Below, one piece after another: positions 46,546-55,136 of a stretch of 55,136 bases of DNA. The notes beneath the pieces are model-generated. The model worked only from the letters and a program-made list of their open reading frames with translations, was not told the DNA's origin and made no database searches. The position numbers and the translations under genes are program-made. Where the stretch lies: NCBI GenBank assembly GCA_903897145.1, contig CAIUAN010000060.1, positions 1 to 55,136 on the forward strand, in the 5' to 3' direction. How positions within the stretch are numbered: position 1 is the stretch's first letter; each line of letters begins with the position of its first letter. This stretch comes from an uncultured Bacteroidia bacterium. GTDB lineage: Bacteria > Bacteroidota > Bacteroidia > Bacteroidales > Prolixibacteraceae.

Positions 46546-47001
46546 TTAAAAAGAAATTATTATTTTAACTGTTTTAATTTGATCAAAAGGATAAGCTAAC
46601 ACCTTAGTTATAATAACTTTTTTGCCGTCAACCTTCTCTTTTGTTGCTACTTCTAATTCAAAACCTACCTCATCGGCCGATTTCAATATGCCCGTCATCT
46701 TTTCACCGCTATTTGTCACTACCTCAACTTCGCGACCGATATTTTTAAGGTATTGACGAAACACTTTAAAAGGCAAGGAGAGCCCTGGTGATGATACTTC
46801 CAACGAAAAATCTTCAGTTTCACGATCTAGGCTTCCTTCGATATGACGCGATATTGTCACACATTCACCCACGCTTACTCCAGCATTACTATCAACGTAT
46901 ACAGAAATTGCATTCGCTGCACTTACGGTAACCTCTACAATAAACAGATCCTTTGACATTGCTTCCAATGCAAGAGACTCAACCTTTTCTTTAGTTATCA
47001 T
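46546..47001 (-). CDS. rimP: Ribosome maturation factor RimP
   Basis: ATG at 47001 is chosen (MITKEKVESLALEAMSKD). A longer frame to 47064 would start within the -7 promoter element at 47062-47069 and upstream of the leader hairpin. The 151-residue protein has the RimP alpha/beta N-domain ('VEVTVSAANAISVYVDSNAG', then 'CVTISRHIEGSLDRE') with the family 'DFSLEVSSPGLSLPF' motif. An Sm-like C-domain follows. RimP helps assembly of the 30S subunit. It is the first gene of the operon with nusA and infB. Confidence 0.95.
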   Translation of the reverse strand: MITKEKVESLALEAMSKDLFIVEVTVSAANAISVYVDSNAGVSVGECVTISRHIEGSLDRETEDFSLEVSSPGLSLPFKVFRQYLKNIGREVEVVTNSGEKMTGILKSADEVGFELEVATKEKVDGKKVIITKVLAYPFDQIKTVKIIISF

Positions 47002-47019
47002 TTTTACTATCAATAAAAT

Positions 47020-47038
47020 AGGGGACCTTCCGTCCCCT
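47020..47038 (-). promoter_or_regulatory. Hairpin in the rimP 5' leader
   Basis: AGGGGAC (47020-47026) and GTCCCCT (47032-47038) pair perfectly (7 bp, 5-nt loop), within a predicted leader of about 54 nt and 19 nt before the start codon. There is no T-run, so it is not a terminator. It may shield or tune rimP translation or mRNA stability. Confidence 0.5.
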
Positions 47039-47061
47039 AATCCTTCGATTATTCTCCGCAA

Positions 47062-47093
47062 CAAAAGTAAACCTTTTGTGTGAAAAAAACAAA
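47062..47093 (-). promoter_or_regulatory. Promoter of rimP-nusA-infB, Bacteroidetes type
   Basis: On the minus strand TTTG (47093-47090), a 20-bp spacer and TACTTTTG (47069-47062) match the Bacteroidetes primary-sigma consensus TTTG-N19-21-TAnnTTTG exactly. Transcription would begin near 47055, about 54 nt before the rimP ATG. Confidence 0.85.
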
Positions 47094-47174
47094 TTTTACC
47101 CTCTTGTAATTTGAATATGAATTTTTAAATGAGATAGTTGAGATAGTTTAAGAGTATTAAAGGAGAACATTTGC

Positions 47175-47182
47175 TAAATTTG
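47175..47182 (+). promoter_or_regulatory. Candidate -7 element for the HD-domain gene
   Basis: TAAATTTG fits TAnnTTTG and lies 28 bp before the start at 47210. No matching -33 TTTG is at the right distance. The divergent rimP promoter lies about 80 bp to the left. Confidence 0.45.
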
Positions 47183-47209
47183 AACCATAAATTTATAAAG
47201 TAACCTAAG

Positions 47210-48460
47210 TTGAAAAACTCAATTAATAAGATCATTAATGATCCGGTTTGGGGATTCATCGAACTAGATTCAGACCTCCACATCAAACTCATAGAGCATC
47301 CTTATTTTCAAAGACTTAGACGAATAAAGCAATTAGGATTATCCTCCTTAGTTTATCCAGGAGCTAATCATACTCGATTTGAGCATGCCATAGGTACGAT
47401 GTACTTGGTTCGAGCAGCAGTTTCTGTACTTCGAAACAAAGGGAACAAAATCACTCCTGAAGAGGAAGAGGGGGTGATGGCTGCACTTTTATTGCATGAC
47501 ATTGGTCATGGTCCATTTTCGCATGCACTCGAACAAAGTATTGTGCAAGGGGTGTCGCACGAGGAACTCTCCTTGATTTACATGAATGAGTTAAATCAAG
47601 AGATGAATGGAAGGCTCACGCTGGCTATTGAGATTTTCCTCAACAAACATCCCAAAAAGTTCTTGCATCATCTGGTAAGCAGCCAACTAGACATGGATAG
47701 GCTGGATTTTCTAAAACGCGATAGTTTTTATACTGGTGTTTCGGAAGGAGTCGTCTCATCTGAGCGAATCATTAAAATGCTAAACATTAAAAATGATCAG
47801 CTTGTAGTTGAAGTAAAAGGAATCTATTCGGTGGAGAAATTTCTCATTGCCAGACGATTGATGTATTGGCAAGTATATCTGCATAAGACTGTAATATCAG
47901 CAGAATACATGATGATTAAAATCCTTCAACGAGCTACGGAATTGGTCGCGAAGGGTTATCCAGTTAATGCCACCGGCCATCTCACCCTATTTCTAAACAA
48001 AACTATTCAAGCAATAGATTTTAGGTCAGAAGATTCATCGATCAGAAACAGGGCCTTAAAAACTTTTGCCTATCTGGATGACACTGATGTAATATTTACA
48101 GTAAAAGGGTGGATGGAGCATCCGGATCCCATCTTATCGACTTTATCCAAAGGACTTATCAACAGAAAGTTATTAAAAATAAAATTATCAGACTCTTCCT
48201 TCAAGGAATCAAAACTTACGCAGCTTAAAAATGCGGCCATGGAGAAGTTTCACATTGATGATCAAGATGTTGAATTCCTTGTCGTGAATGGTGAAATAAC
48301 CAATAGTGCTTATGACTCAGAAGCAGGCAGCATTCAAATCCTATCAAAAGACGGAAAACTAAAAGACATAAAAGAAGCGTCAGACATTAATTTAGAGGGA
48401 CTTACAAAGAGAGTGCTCAAACATTTTGTGTATTATCCGGCAGAAATCCAAACAAGGTAA
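47210..48460 (+). CDS. HD-domain phosphohydrolase (dGTPase-like)
   Basis: The start is TTG at 47210 (KNSINKIINDPVWGFIELDS); no ATG is near. The 416-residue protein carries the HD-superfamily ligands: His in 'RFEHAIGTMYL', the HD pair in 'LLHDIGHGPFSHALE', and the distal Asp in 'SSQLDMDRLDFLKRDSFY'. The opening 'HPYFQRLRRIKQLGLSSLVYPGANHTRFEHA' is typical of dNTP triphosphohydrolases of the SamHD1/YdhJ type. It probably hydrolyses a nucleotide, but the nucleotide cannot be named. In many Bacteroidota this gene sits just before lpxD, as here (42 bp). Confidence 0.9.
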   Translation: MKNSINKIINDPVWGFIELDSDLHIKLIEHPYFQRLRRIKQLGLSSLVYPGANHTRFEHAIGTMYLVRAAVSVLRNKGNKITPEEEEGVMAALLLHDIGHGPFSHALEQSIVQGVSHEELSLIYMNELNQEMNGRLTLAIEIFLNKHPKKFLHHLVSSQLDMDRLDFLKRDSFYTGVSEGVVSSERIIKMLNIKNDQLVVEVKGIYSVEKFLIARRLMYWQVYLHKTVISAEYMMIKILQRATELVAKGYPVNATGHLTLFLNKTIQAIDFRSEDSSIRNRALKTFAYLDDTDVIFTVKGWMEHPDPILSTLSKGLINRKLLKIKLSDSSFKESKLTQLKNAAMEKFHIDDQDVEFLVVNGEITNSAYDSEAGSIQILSKDGKLKDIKEASDINLEGLTKRVLKHFVYYPAEIQTR

Positions 48461-48469
48461 ATATTTTAT

Positions 48470-48477
48470 TATTTTTG
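48470..48477 (+). promoter_or_regulatory. Candidate -7 element before lpxD
   Basis: TATTTTTG matches TAnnTTTG, 25 bp before the lpxD ATG and followed by CAGC. A clear -33 is missing, so lpxD may also be transcribed from further upstream. Confidence 0.45.
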
Positions 48478-48502
48478 CAGCGTAAATTTTAAAGACCAAC
48501 GA

Positions 48503-49540
48503 ATGGAGTTTTCGGCAAAAGATATTGCAGCCCTTATAAACGGTACAGTTGAAGGGGATGGCAATGTTAAGGTTAGTAACCTATCTAAAATTGACCAGCC
48601 AATACCCAGGACGATTACATTCCTCTCTAATCCGAACTACGCCAAATATATCTATACCACCACCGCTTCAATAGTCATTGTCAATAATGATTTTAAAGCT
48701 GAGGCAGATTTAAATTGCACTTTAATACGCGTGGACGATGCCTATGCTGCATTGGCAAAACTTCTCGATTTTTACGTGAAATCGAAGCCTCAGAAAATGG
48801 GCATCGAGCAACCAAGTTTTATTCATGCGACTGCCTCACTAGGAACCAATGTTTATGTAGGTGCCTTCGCATACATTGGTGAAAACGTAAAAATAGGAAA
48901 CAACGTAAAAATATATCCGAATTCCTACATCGGTGATCAGGTAAAAATTGGGGACAACACCATAATCTATTCAGGAGTTAATATCTACTACGACTGTGTA
49001 TTAGGTGCCAACAATATCATTCATTCAGGTGCAGTCATTGGAGCTGATGGATTTGGATTTGCTCCGAATCCAGGGGCGGCCTATTCGAAAATAGAACAAA
49101 TAGGAAATGTGATCATTGAAGACAATGTTGAGGTTGGTGCGAACACTACGATCGACCGAGCCACCATGGGATCGACAATTGTCCACAGTGGCGTTAAACT
49201 TGATAATTTAATCCAGATCGCACACAACGATGAGATTGGAGCCAATACAGTTATGGCTGCTCAGACAGGTATTGCAGGTTCAGCAATTGTTGGCGAAAAT
49301 TGTGTTTTTGGAGGCCAAGCAGCTGTTTCCGGCCATATTACGATCGGTGCAGGATCTAAAGTTGGTCCAAAATCAGGAGTTATCTCCTCCATAAAAGAAA
49401 ACTCGGTTGTTTTAGGTACTCCAGCAATGGATTTTAAAGCAACCATGAAATCATATGCTGTATTTCGAAACTTACCGCAGTTACGCGATGATCTGATTGA
49501 ACTGCAGAAAAAAATAAAATCACTAGAAAACAACGAGTAA
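48503..49540 (+). CDS. lpxD: UDP-3-O-acylglucosamine N-acyltransferase
   Basis: The 345-residue protein has the LpxD N-terminal uridine-binding domain (1-100, '[18 protein letters not shown]'). A left-handed beta-helix of hexapeptide repeats follows ('[20 protein letters not shown]'), with the catalytic His in '[15 protein letters not shown]'. It adds the second hydroxyacyl chain to UDP-3-O-acylglucosamine in lipid A synthesis at the inner membrane. It is followed 18 bp later by lpxC-fabZ and then lpxA, the usual Bacteroidota order. Confidence 0.96.
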   Translation: MEFSAKDIAALINGTVEGDGNVKVSNLSKIDQPIPRTITFLSNPNYAKYIYTTTASIVIVNNDFKAEADLNCTLIRVDDAYAALAKLLDFYVKSKPQKMGIEQPSFIHATASLGTNVYVGAFAYIGENVKIGNNVKIYPNSYIGDQVKIGDNTIIYSGVNIYYDCVLGANNIIHSGAVIGADGFGFAPNPGAAYSKIEQIGNVIIEDNVEVGANTTIDRATMGSTIVHSGVKLDNLIQIAHNDEIGANTVMAAQTGIAGSAIVGENCVFGGQAAVSGHITIGAGSKVGPKSGVISSIKENSVVLGTPAMDFKATMKSYAVFRNLPQLRDDLIELQKKIKSLENNE

Positions 49541-49558
49541 AAAGATAAAATTCGCTCA

Positions 49559-50956
49559 ATGACAAGTAAGAAACAAAATACTATCTGCAAAGAGGTTTCA
49601 ATCTCTGGGAAAGGTCTTCATACTGGTATCGAAGTTACCATAACCTTTAAACCTGCTCCCGACAACTTTGGATTTAAATTTCAACGAATTGACTTAGAGG
49701 GCCAACCGATCATTGAAGCAAATGTTTCGAAAGTTAAGGGTACCTCGAGAGGCACGGTACTTCAAGATGGTGATCTTTCAATTAGTACGATCGAACATGT
49801 GATGGCGGCCTTAATCGGCAGTGACATCGACAATGTTTTAATGGAACTAAATGGCCCTGAGGCTCCTATTTTGGACGGAAGTGCTACTCCATTCATGAAC
49901 CTATTAAAAACTGCCGGCCTACAAGCACAAGAAGCGGAACGGGAATATTTCGAAATTAAAAAGAAAATTGTTTACCGAAACGAAGAAACTGGTAGTGAAA
50001 TTATCGCCTATCCTGATGATGATTTCAGCATTGATGTGATGATATCTTATGATTCGGCAGTCTTGCACAATCAATATGCAACCTTTAATAGCTCGACAAA
50101 TTTTGAGACTGAGATTGCTCCTTGTAGAACATTTGTCTTTGTGCGTGAACTAGAGACCTTGTTAAAAAATAATTTGGTTAAAGGTGGTGATGTCGACAAT
50201 GCGATTGTGATCATGGATCAACCCATGTCAAACGACGAATTGAATAGAATTGCTGATCTTTTTAATCAGAAACACATTGAGGTTAATAACATTGGCATCC
50301 TAAATAACTTAACGCTTCACTTCGACAATGAGTGTGCACGACATAAGCTTCTAGATGTAATTGGTGATGTTGCCCTAATTGGCAAACGGATCAAAGGGCG
50401 TATTGTAGCGAAGAAGCCTGGTCATGGGCCAAACACCGAATTTGCAAAACTTCTGCAAAAAGAGTACTTAAAAGGGATTTCAGAGACCTCTCCACCCGAT
50501 TACGATCCAAATCAGATCCCATTATACGATGTCAATCAGATAAAAAAAATGTTGCCGCATCGGAATCCATTCTTGCTACTTGACAAAGTATTAGGAAAAG
50601 GTGAAGACTTTATCATTGGGGTAAAAAATGTGACGATGAATGAGCCGTTTTTCGTAGGCCATTTTCCTGAAGAGCCTGTCATGCCAGGCGTATTGATTAT
50701 CGAGGCAATGGCGCAATGCGGGGGCGTATTTGTGATTAGCTCACAACCAGCTGACGGGGATTATTCGACCTATTTTATGACGATGGACAACATTAAATTT
50801 CGCAAGAAAGTTGTCCCTGGTGACACCCTAATTTTTAGATTAAAACTGATTGGTCCAATTCGCCGAGGCATTGCAAATATGAGAGCAACAGCTTTTGTTG
50901 GCGATACAGTAGTCTGTGAAGGCGAATTTATGGCTATCATTGCAAAAACTAAATAA
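49559..50956 (+). CDS. lpxC/fabZ: Bifunctional LpxC deacetylase / FabZ dehydratase
   Basis: The 465-residue fusion has LpxC at residues 1-310: 'STIEHVMAALIGSDIDN' (zinc His), 'HKLLDVIGDVALIG' (zinc His and Asp) and 'GHGPNTEFAKLL' (catalytic His). FabZ follows at about 325-465: 'MLPHRNPFLLLDKV', 'VGHFPEEPVMPGVLIIEAMAQ' (His and Glu dyad). LpxC removes the acetyl group from UDP-3-O-acyl-GlcNAc, the committed step of lipid A synthesis. FabZ dehydrates 3-hydroxyacyl-ACP, the same pool that feeds LpxA and LpxD. The fusion is characteristic of Bacteroidota. Confidence 0.96.
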   Translation: MTSKKQNTICKEVSISGKGLHTGIEVTITFKPAPDNFGFKFQRIDLEGQPIIEANVSKVKGTSRGTVLQDGDLSISTIEHVMAALIGSDIDNVLMELNGPEAPILDGSATPFMNLLKTAGLQAQEAEREYFEIKKKIVYRNEETGSEIIAYPDDDFSIDVMISYDSAVLHNQYATFNSSTNFETEIAPCRTFVFVRELETLLKNNLVKGGDVDNAIVIMDQPMSNDELNRIADLFNQKHIEVNNIGILNNLTLHFDNECARHKLLDVIGDVALIGKRIKGRIVAKKPGHGPNTEFAKLLQKEYLKGISETSPPDYDPNQIPLYDVNQIKKMLPHRNPFLLLDKVLGKGEDFIIGVKNVTMNEPFFVGHFPEEPVMPGVLIIEAMAQCGGVFVISSQPADGDYSTYFMTMDNIKFRKKVVPGDTLIFRLKLIGPIRRGIANMRATAFVGDTVVCEGEFMAIIAKTK

Positions 50957-51003
50957 TTTGATCCCAAAATTAAGGGATTAGTAATTTATTTAAAATTATA
51001 AAA

Positions 51004-51786
51004 ATGAATCAACCATTAGCAAATATTCATCCAACGGCAAAAATAGGGGAAGGTGTGGTCATCGAGCCTTTCGCTACGGTATCTAGTGATGTTGTAATTG
51101 GAGATGGGACTTACATTGGTCCTACAGCTGTCATACTTCCAGGAACAAGAATTGGAAAAAATTGCAAAATCCATTCCGGAGCAGTTATTGGAGGCGAACC
51201 ACAAGACTTAAAATTCAATGGTGAGTACACCACTGTTGAAATTGGAGACAACACAACCATTCGCGAATGCGTAACCGTCAATAGAGGAACTATTGCACAC
51301 GGCAAAACAGTCATTGGAAGCAATTGCTTGATTATGGCCTATGTGCACGTTGCCCACGACTGCGTTGTTGGGGACCATGTCATACTTGTTAACTCGGTTG
51401 CATTAGCTGGCGAAGTAGTCGTTGATGATTATGCAATCATTGGAGGCCACACAGGAATTCATCAGTTCTGCCATATTGGCAAGCATGTTATGCTTTCTGG
51501 AGGATCACTAGTCCGCAAGGATGTGCCGCCATACATTAAGGCAGGCCGTGAACCATTATCATACGCAGGTGTTAACTCTATCGGACTAAGAAGAAGAGGT
51601 TTCTCCAACGAAGTGATTTGTCAGATTCAAGATATCTATCGCATTATCTATCAAAAGGGATACAATAACACACAAGCATTAGAAGTTATTGAAGCGGAGA
51701 TGCAAGCTTCTCGCGAGCGCGACGAGATCTTGTTATTCTTAAAAGACTCTAAAAGAGGAATTATCAAAGGCTATTTCCCTGATTGA
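51004..51786 (+). CDS. lpxA: Acyl-ACP--UDP-N-acetylglucosamine O-acyltransferase
   Basis: The 260-residue protein is a left-handed beta-helix of hexapeptide repeats ('IHPTAKIGEGVVIEPFATVS') with the catalytic His in 'MAYVHVAHDCVVGDHVILVN' and the C-terminal helical domain ('LRRRGFSNEVICQIQDIYRI'). It transfers a 3-hydroxyacyl chain from ACP to UDP-GlcNAc, the first step of lipid A synthesis. It lies 47 bp after lpxC-fabZ and before a strong terminator, so it ends the lpx operon. Confidence 0.96.
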   Translation: MNQPLANIHPTAKIGEGVVIEPFATVSSDVVIGDGTYIGPTAVILPGTRIGKNCKIHSGAVIGGEPQDLKFNGEYTTVEIGDNTTIRECVTVNRGTIAHGKTVIGSNCLIMAYVHVAHDCVVGDHVILVNSVALAGEVVVDDYAIIGGHTGIHQFCHIGKHVMLSGGSLVRKDVPPYIKAGREPLSYAGVNSIGLRRRGFSNEVICQIQDIYRIIYQKGYNNTQALEVIEAEMQASRERDEILLFLKDSKRGIIKGYFPD

Positions 51787-51796
51787 TTCTTGCAAA

Positions 51797-51848
51797 CGTT
51801 AAAAGACAAAGGCAGATATCTCATGATATCTGCCTTTGTCTTTTAACG
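51797..51848. terminator. Strong bidirectional terminator with 24-bp perfect stem
   Basis: Positions 51797-51820 and 51825-51848 are perfectly complementary, with a 4-nt loop TCAT. Both genes converge on it (lpxA and the membrane protein at 51865). No T-run follows the stem itself; the stem holds A4/T4 near its base. A long mRNA-stabilising hairpin is the alternative reading. Confidence 0.75.
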
Positions 51849-51864
51849 CATCTGTATTAAGCGA

Positions 51865-52860
51865 CTATGAATAAGTATACAGCTGAAGAACTGCAATGGT
51901 TGTTGCAACTAAGATCCAAGTAAAGACCTCCTTTAATATCGGTCTGGAATCAGAAAGTAGGTATTGAGCAATAAAATAAGAGACTGGAATGGTCAGTAAA
52001 GCGATGATCTCGATACTAATTGAAATCAAGGCAACTGCTGAAAGAAGTAATAACCCCAAGATCCAATAACAAATCACGAAATATTTCCTCGAACTAACTT
52101 TAATACGTTGATAAACATCAACAACAGAAAAACATCCGATTGTTGTCAAGATCGCCACTACGGCAGTCATCAATAAGAAATAAGGGTGAAAGAGATACTC
52201 ATTATGAGGAATCCAGAGCATCTTAATTAGCTCCTTCCACATCACTTCATGCGCATTGTTCATAAAGGCATAAAACCACATAAATAGCCAAGGAACGCCA
52301 AAACCCAAAACAGGGACGGCCAATAGTCGCCAGTTATCATTCTTCTGCAGAACAAAGATTGAGATCCAGACTAACGGGAAAAGAACTACCACTGGTAGAT
52401 AAAATAAGGTCGCAATAGCCATAAAAAAAGCGGCATTGTAAGTATAGGTAATCTCTGCTTTCTTATGAAAAGTGTCGAAAATAAAGAAAAGTGAAATCAG
52501 AACAAAAGTTGTAGCGATATGCACGGGAAGTAAGTTATGCAACACACTTAATGAAGAGACTGTAATCAAGTAAATTATTCCGGGAAGAAACGATCGTTTT
52601 CGAAGAAATAAGAACATCGATCCAAGCTGGGCGATAAAAAGCGAATTAAGTATCACCAAACAAAATGCAATAAATACCTGCAAGAAATCAGATTGTTTAA
52701 GGGCATCGTAAACAAGATAATACAAAGGCATTGCACCGCAAGCCTGATGAAAATTCAATATTTCGGGCGCCCTAAGACTACCCATCCAATAGCATAAGGC
52801 GATGAGTGGTATCAGAAGTGTACTAAATAGCGTATTACTTTTTAATATTCGTAATAGCAT
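51865..52860 (-). CDS. Polytopic membrane protein, DUF6427-like
   Basis: The 331-residue protein has about nine to ten hydrophobic segments and few charged residues. The pattern ('MLLRILKSNTLFSTLLIPLIALCYW', 'YNAAFFMAIATLFYLPVV', 'WRLLAVPVLGFGVPWLFMWF') matches the DUF6427 family, widespread in Bacteroidota and often next to purD. No catalytic motif was recognised, so a function is not offered. It lies 12 bp downstream of purD and is probably co-transcribed. Confidence 0.75.
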   Translation of the reverse strand: MLLRILKSNTLFSTLLIPLIALCYWMGSLRAPEILNFHQACGAMPLYYLVYDALKQSDFLQVFIAFCLVILNSLFIAQLGSMFLFLRKRSFLPGIIYLITVSSLSVLHNLLPVHIATTFVLISLFFIFDTFHKKAEITYTYNAAFFMAIATLFYLPVVVLFPLVWISIFVLQKNDNWRLLAVPVLGFGVPWLFMWFYAFMNNAHEVMWKELIKMLWIPHNEYLFHPYFLLMTAVVAILTTIGCFSVVDVYQRIKVSSRKYFVICYWILGLLLLSAVALISISIEIIALLTIPVSYFIAQYLLSDSRPILKEVFTWILVATTIAVLQLYTYS

Positions 52861-52872
52861 AGAAAAATGTTT

Positions 52873-54141
52873 TTATAGATCAAAACCTAAGTCGGTTCGG
52901 TAATACTTATTCTTATACTTTATCGCAGCAGCATTTTTATAGGACAGCGCAAGTGCCTCATCCATATTTTTGCCCTTAGAACTTACTGCAATTACACGAC
53001 CACCATTGGTCACGACCGCATCCCCAGAAAATGTAGTTCCTGAATGAAACAAGATACTGCCAGCAATACCGTCTAAATTTGTGATCACATCACCCTTTTC
53101 ATAATCACCCGGATATCCACCCGCCACAAGCATAACAGTTGCGGCGCTTGACGAGTCGATCTCCAAAGTACGACTAGCCAAATTACCTTCTCCAACACCT
53201 TCAAAAAGATCAACAAGATCGGAGTTTATTCGAAGAATGACCGCTTCCGTTTCTGGATCACCCATTCGAACATTATATTCAATAACTATCGGCTCCTTGT
53301 TGACAGAGATCAAACCAAAGAATATAAATCCTTTGTAATCGATCCCATCTTTCTGCAATCCATTAACTGTTGGAATGATGATTCGCTCCTCCACCTTTTT
53401 CATAAATTCAGCATCCGCAAAAGGAACTGGAGAGATGGCACCCATGCCTCCGGTATTTAGACCCGTATCCCCTTCACCAATCCGTTTGTAATCTTTTGCT
53501 ACTGGCAAAATCTTATAGTCTTTACCATCTGTTAATGCAAAAACGGAACATTCGATGCCTGAAAGAAACTCTTCTATCACAACAGTCGCACTCGCCTGAC
53601 CAAACATACCACCAAGCATTTCTCGAATTGATTGTTCGGCTTCGTTCAGATCATCGATAATCAACACACCTTTGCCAGCAGCTAAACCATCGGCTTTTAA
53701 AACATAGGGCGCTGTTAAAGAGCGCAAAAACTGAATCCCCTCCTCTAAGTTAGCCAGGGTAACAGACAAGTAAGCAGCGGTAGGAACTGAATGACGAAAC
53801 ATAAACTGTTTAGCAAAATCTTTGCTCCCTTCTAGAATAGCCCCCTCACTTTTAGGACCAATAACAAAAATATCTTTAAGCTTCTCGTCCTTGGCAAAGA
53901 AATCATGGATCCCTTCAACAAGCGGAACTTCAGGTCCAACGATAACCATTTTAATTTGGTGCTCCAAAACAAGCTGACGCATGGCATGAAAATCTGTGAC
54001 CGAGATTGGAACATTCGTTCCAAATTCAGCGGTTCCAGCATTTCCTGGAGCTATAAACAGTCGATTTATTCTCGAGCTTTGACTAATCTTCCATGCAAAA
54101 GCATGCTCCCTTCCACCCGAGCCAACAATAAGTATATTCAT
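52873..54141 (-). CDS. purD: Phosphoribosylamine--glycine ligase
   Basis: ATG at 54141 is chosen because it starts '[19 protein letters not shown]', the standard PurD opening; the frame continues back to 54249 without family similarity. The 422-residue protein has the ATP-grasp fold: '[18 protein letters not shown]', '[18 protein letters not shown]', '[17 protein letters not shown]' and '[15 protein letters not shown]'. It joins 5-phosphoribosylamine and glycine in purine synthesis in the cytoplasm. It is transcribed divergently from the gene at 54328; the 186-bp region between shows no convincing promoter. Confidence 0.96.
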   Translation of the reverse strand: MNILIVGSGGREHAFAWKISQSSRINRLFIAPGNAGTAEFGTNVPISVTDFHAMRQLVLEHQIKMVIVGPEVPLVEGIHDFFAKDEKLKDIFVIGPKSEGAILEGSKDFAKQFMFRHSVPTAAYLSVTLANLEEGIQFLRSLTAPYVLKADGLAAGKGVLIIDDLNEAEQSIREMLGGMFGQASATVVIEEFLSGIECSVFALTDGKDYKILPVAKDYKRIGEGDTGLNTGGMGAISPVPFADAEFMKKVEERIIIPTVNGLQKDGIDYKGFIFFGLISVNKEPIVIEYNVRMGDPETEAVILRINSDLVDLFEGVGEGNLASRTLEIDSSSAATVMLVAGGYPGDYEKGDVITNLDGIAGSILFHSGTTFSGDAVVTNGGRVIAVSSKGKNMDEALALSYKNAAAIKYKNKYYRTDLGFDL

Positions 54142-54327
54142 TGCAAAAAATTGAAAACAAATTCTTAAACTTAAATCATTGAAATAAGGGATTTTGACCA
54201 TTTTAAGCAGATCAAAATACCTAAATATTTCATACTGCAAAATAAACAAAATTTCAGGCGATAATTCATTTTCAGTGCGGAATGTATATCTTCACACCAT
54301 AAGAATACTGAAATAACACGAAAGGAG

Positions 54328-55136
54328 ATGGACTCAAACTTAACTAGGCGGAACTTTCTTCAAAAAAGCTTGGTAGCAGGGGCTGGAATAGCTGCTCTAA
54401 ACCCAATTTCAGCATGGGCAAAACCAAAGCATCCTGAGATGAAACTAGGCTTAGTGACCTACCAATGGGCCAAAGACTGGGATCTTAAAACACTAATCGC
54501 AAATTGCGAAAAGACTGGCATCTTAGGCGTAGAGCTTCGTACTGAGCATGCCCACAAAGTTGAAATTAATCTGAATACCGATCAAAGAAGAGAAGTCAAG
54601 AAGATGTTTCAAGATAGTCCTGTCACCTGCCTAGGTTATGGATCGAATTTTGAATACCACAATCCCGACCCCATTAAACTTAGGTGGAATATCGATCAAA
54701 CAAAAGAGTACATTAAACTTTGTAAAGATATTGGAGCCTCGGGCATAAAGGTTAAACCGAATGGGATTCCTGATGGAGTAGCAAAAGAAAAAACCTTTGC
54801 TCAAATAGCCTCTTCGCTCAATGAAATAGGTAAATATGCCCAAGATTTTGGGCTAACCATCCGCGTTGAAGTGCATGGAAATAAATCGCAAGAACTCCCT
54901 AACATGAAAGCAATATTCGATCAGGTCAGCGAGAAGAATGTAAGGATGTGTTGGAATTGCAACGACCAGGACTTACTTGCACCAGGATTGGAAGCGAACT
55001 TTAATAGTGTGAAGAGATGGTTTGGAGATACGGTACATGTCCGCGAATTAAATATCGGAGACTACCCTTATGCCCAGTTATTCAAACTCTTTCATCAGAT
55101 GCATTATGGAGGATGGATACTCATGGAAGCAAGAAC
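54328..55136 (+). CDS. Tat-leader sugar isomerase/epimerase-like TIM-barrel protein, 3' end missing
   Basis: ATG at 54328 follows a purine-rich GGAG, and the frame is open to the right edge (269 full codons). The N-terminus is a twin-arginine leader (LTRRNFLQKSLVAGAGIAAL, ending about PISAWA). The mature part is a xylose-isomerase-like barrel: 'GILGVELRTEH', 'TIRVEVHGN' and 'VRMCWNCNDQD' hold the typical metal ligands. It resembles the exported TIM-barrel protein at 33489-34487 in fold, but is not a close copy. The C-terminus and the partner genes are outside the window. Confidence 0.8.
   Translation, partial: MDSNLTRRNFLQKSLVAGAGIAALNPISAWAKPKHPEMKLGLVTYQWAKDWDLKTLIANCEKTGILGVELRTEHAHKVEINLNTDQRREVKKMFQDSPVTCLGYGSNFEYHNPDPIKLRWNIDQTKEYIKLCKDIGASGIKVKPNGIPDGVAKEKTFAQIASSLNEIGKYAQDFGLTIRVEVHGNKSQELPNMKAIFDQVSEKNVRMCWNCNDQDLLAPGLEANFNSVKRWFGDTVHVRELNIGDYPYAQLFKLFHQMHYGGWILMEAR

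Noticed and set aside
47131-47148. Two adjacent copies of GAGATAGTT between rimP and the HD-domain gene
   Set aside because: Too short and too simple to call an element.

Overview
The window reads as a chromosomal piece of a Bacteroidota (Bacteroidetes) bacterium. The evidence is an rpoD-type promoter of the Bacteroidetes form (TTTG, 20 bp, TACTTTTG) before rimP, a fused lpxC-fabZ gene, an IF-2 with a long charged N-terminus, many twin-arginine-leader oxidoreductases, and a dense set of exported glycan-active enzymes. The order or family cannot be fixed from the sequence alone; a marine or gut polysaccharide degrader of Bacteroidales/Marinilabiliales type is a reasonable guess. No rRNA, tRNA, CRISPR array or insertion sequence was seen, and no SusC/SusD pair lies in the window.

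Left region (1-16.3 kb, minus strand): the 5' part of an S41 peptidase runs off the left edge. Upstream of it, behind a clear terminator (1208-1242), is a tight operon read right to left. It holds an alpha-L-rhamnosidase (GH78), a GH92 alpha-mannosidase, a small leaderless DUF1349 protein, a beta-propeller/helical-toroid fusion, a second GH78 with a PA14-like domain, and a GH20-like protein. An AraC-family regulator (15438-16289) heads this strand.

Middle region (16.5-42.1 kb, plus strand): divergent from the regulator lies a long co-directional cluster. It starts with a dihydrodipicolinate-synthase-family aldolase. A hairpin and a possible new promoter follow, then two BNR 'sialidase-like' propellers, an exported YdjC/ChbG-type deacetylase, and a 1450-residue FG-GAP + GH123-like (DUF4091) + YdjC fusion. 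Next come a membrane acyltransferase of the heparan-glucosaminide N-acetyltransferase type, an oxidoreductase-like lipoprotein, RraA- and HpaI-type aldolases, a DUF4838 lipoprotein, a NagA-like deacetylase with a signal peptide, an exported TIM-barrel isomerase, a Tat-exported Gfo/Idh/MocA oxidoreductase, an MFS sugar-acid transporter, a NagB-like deaminase, a second GH92 and a DUF4838/GH20-like Tat protein. It ends at a bidirectional terminator (42124-42158). Two short gene remnants with Tat-type leaders sit inside this cluster. Together these genes look like a system that cuts a rhamnose-, mannose- and N-acetylhexosamine-containing glycan outside the cytoplasm, removes N-acetyl groups there, possibly uses 3-keto (oxidative) glycoside cleavage, and imports and splits the resulting sugar acids and amino sugars. 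That pathway is inference; the gene families are read from sequence.

Right region (42.2-55.1 kb): housekeeping genes. rimP-nusA-infB (minus strand) are followed by an HD-domain phosphohydrolase and the lipid A genes lpxD, lpxC-fabZ and lpxA (plus strand). After a perfect 24-bp-stem terminator come a membrane protein and purD (minus strand). A Tat-leader TIM-barrel isomerase runs off the right edge.
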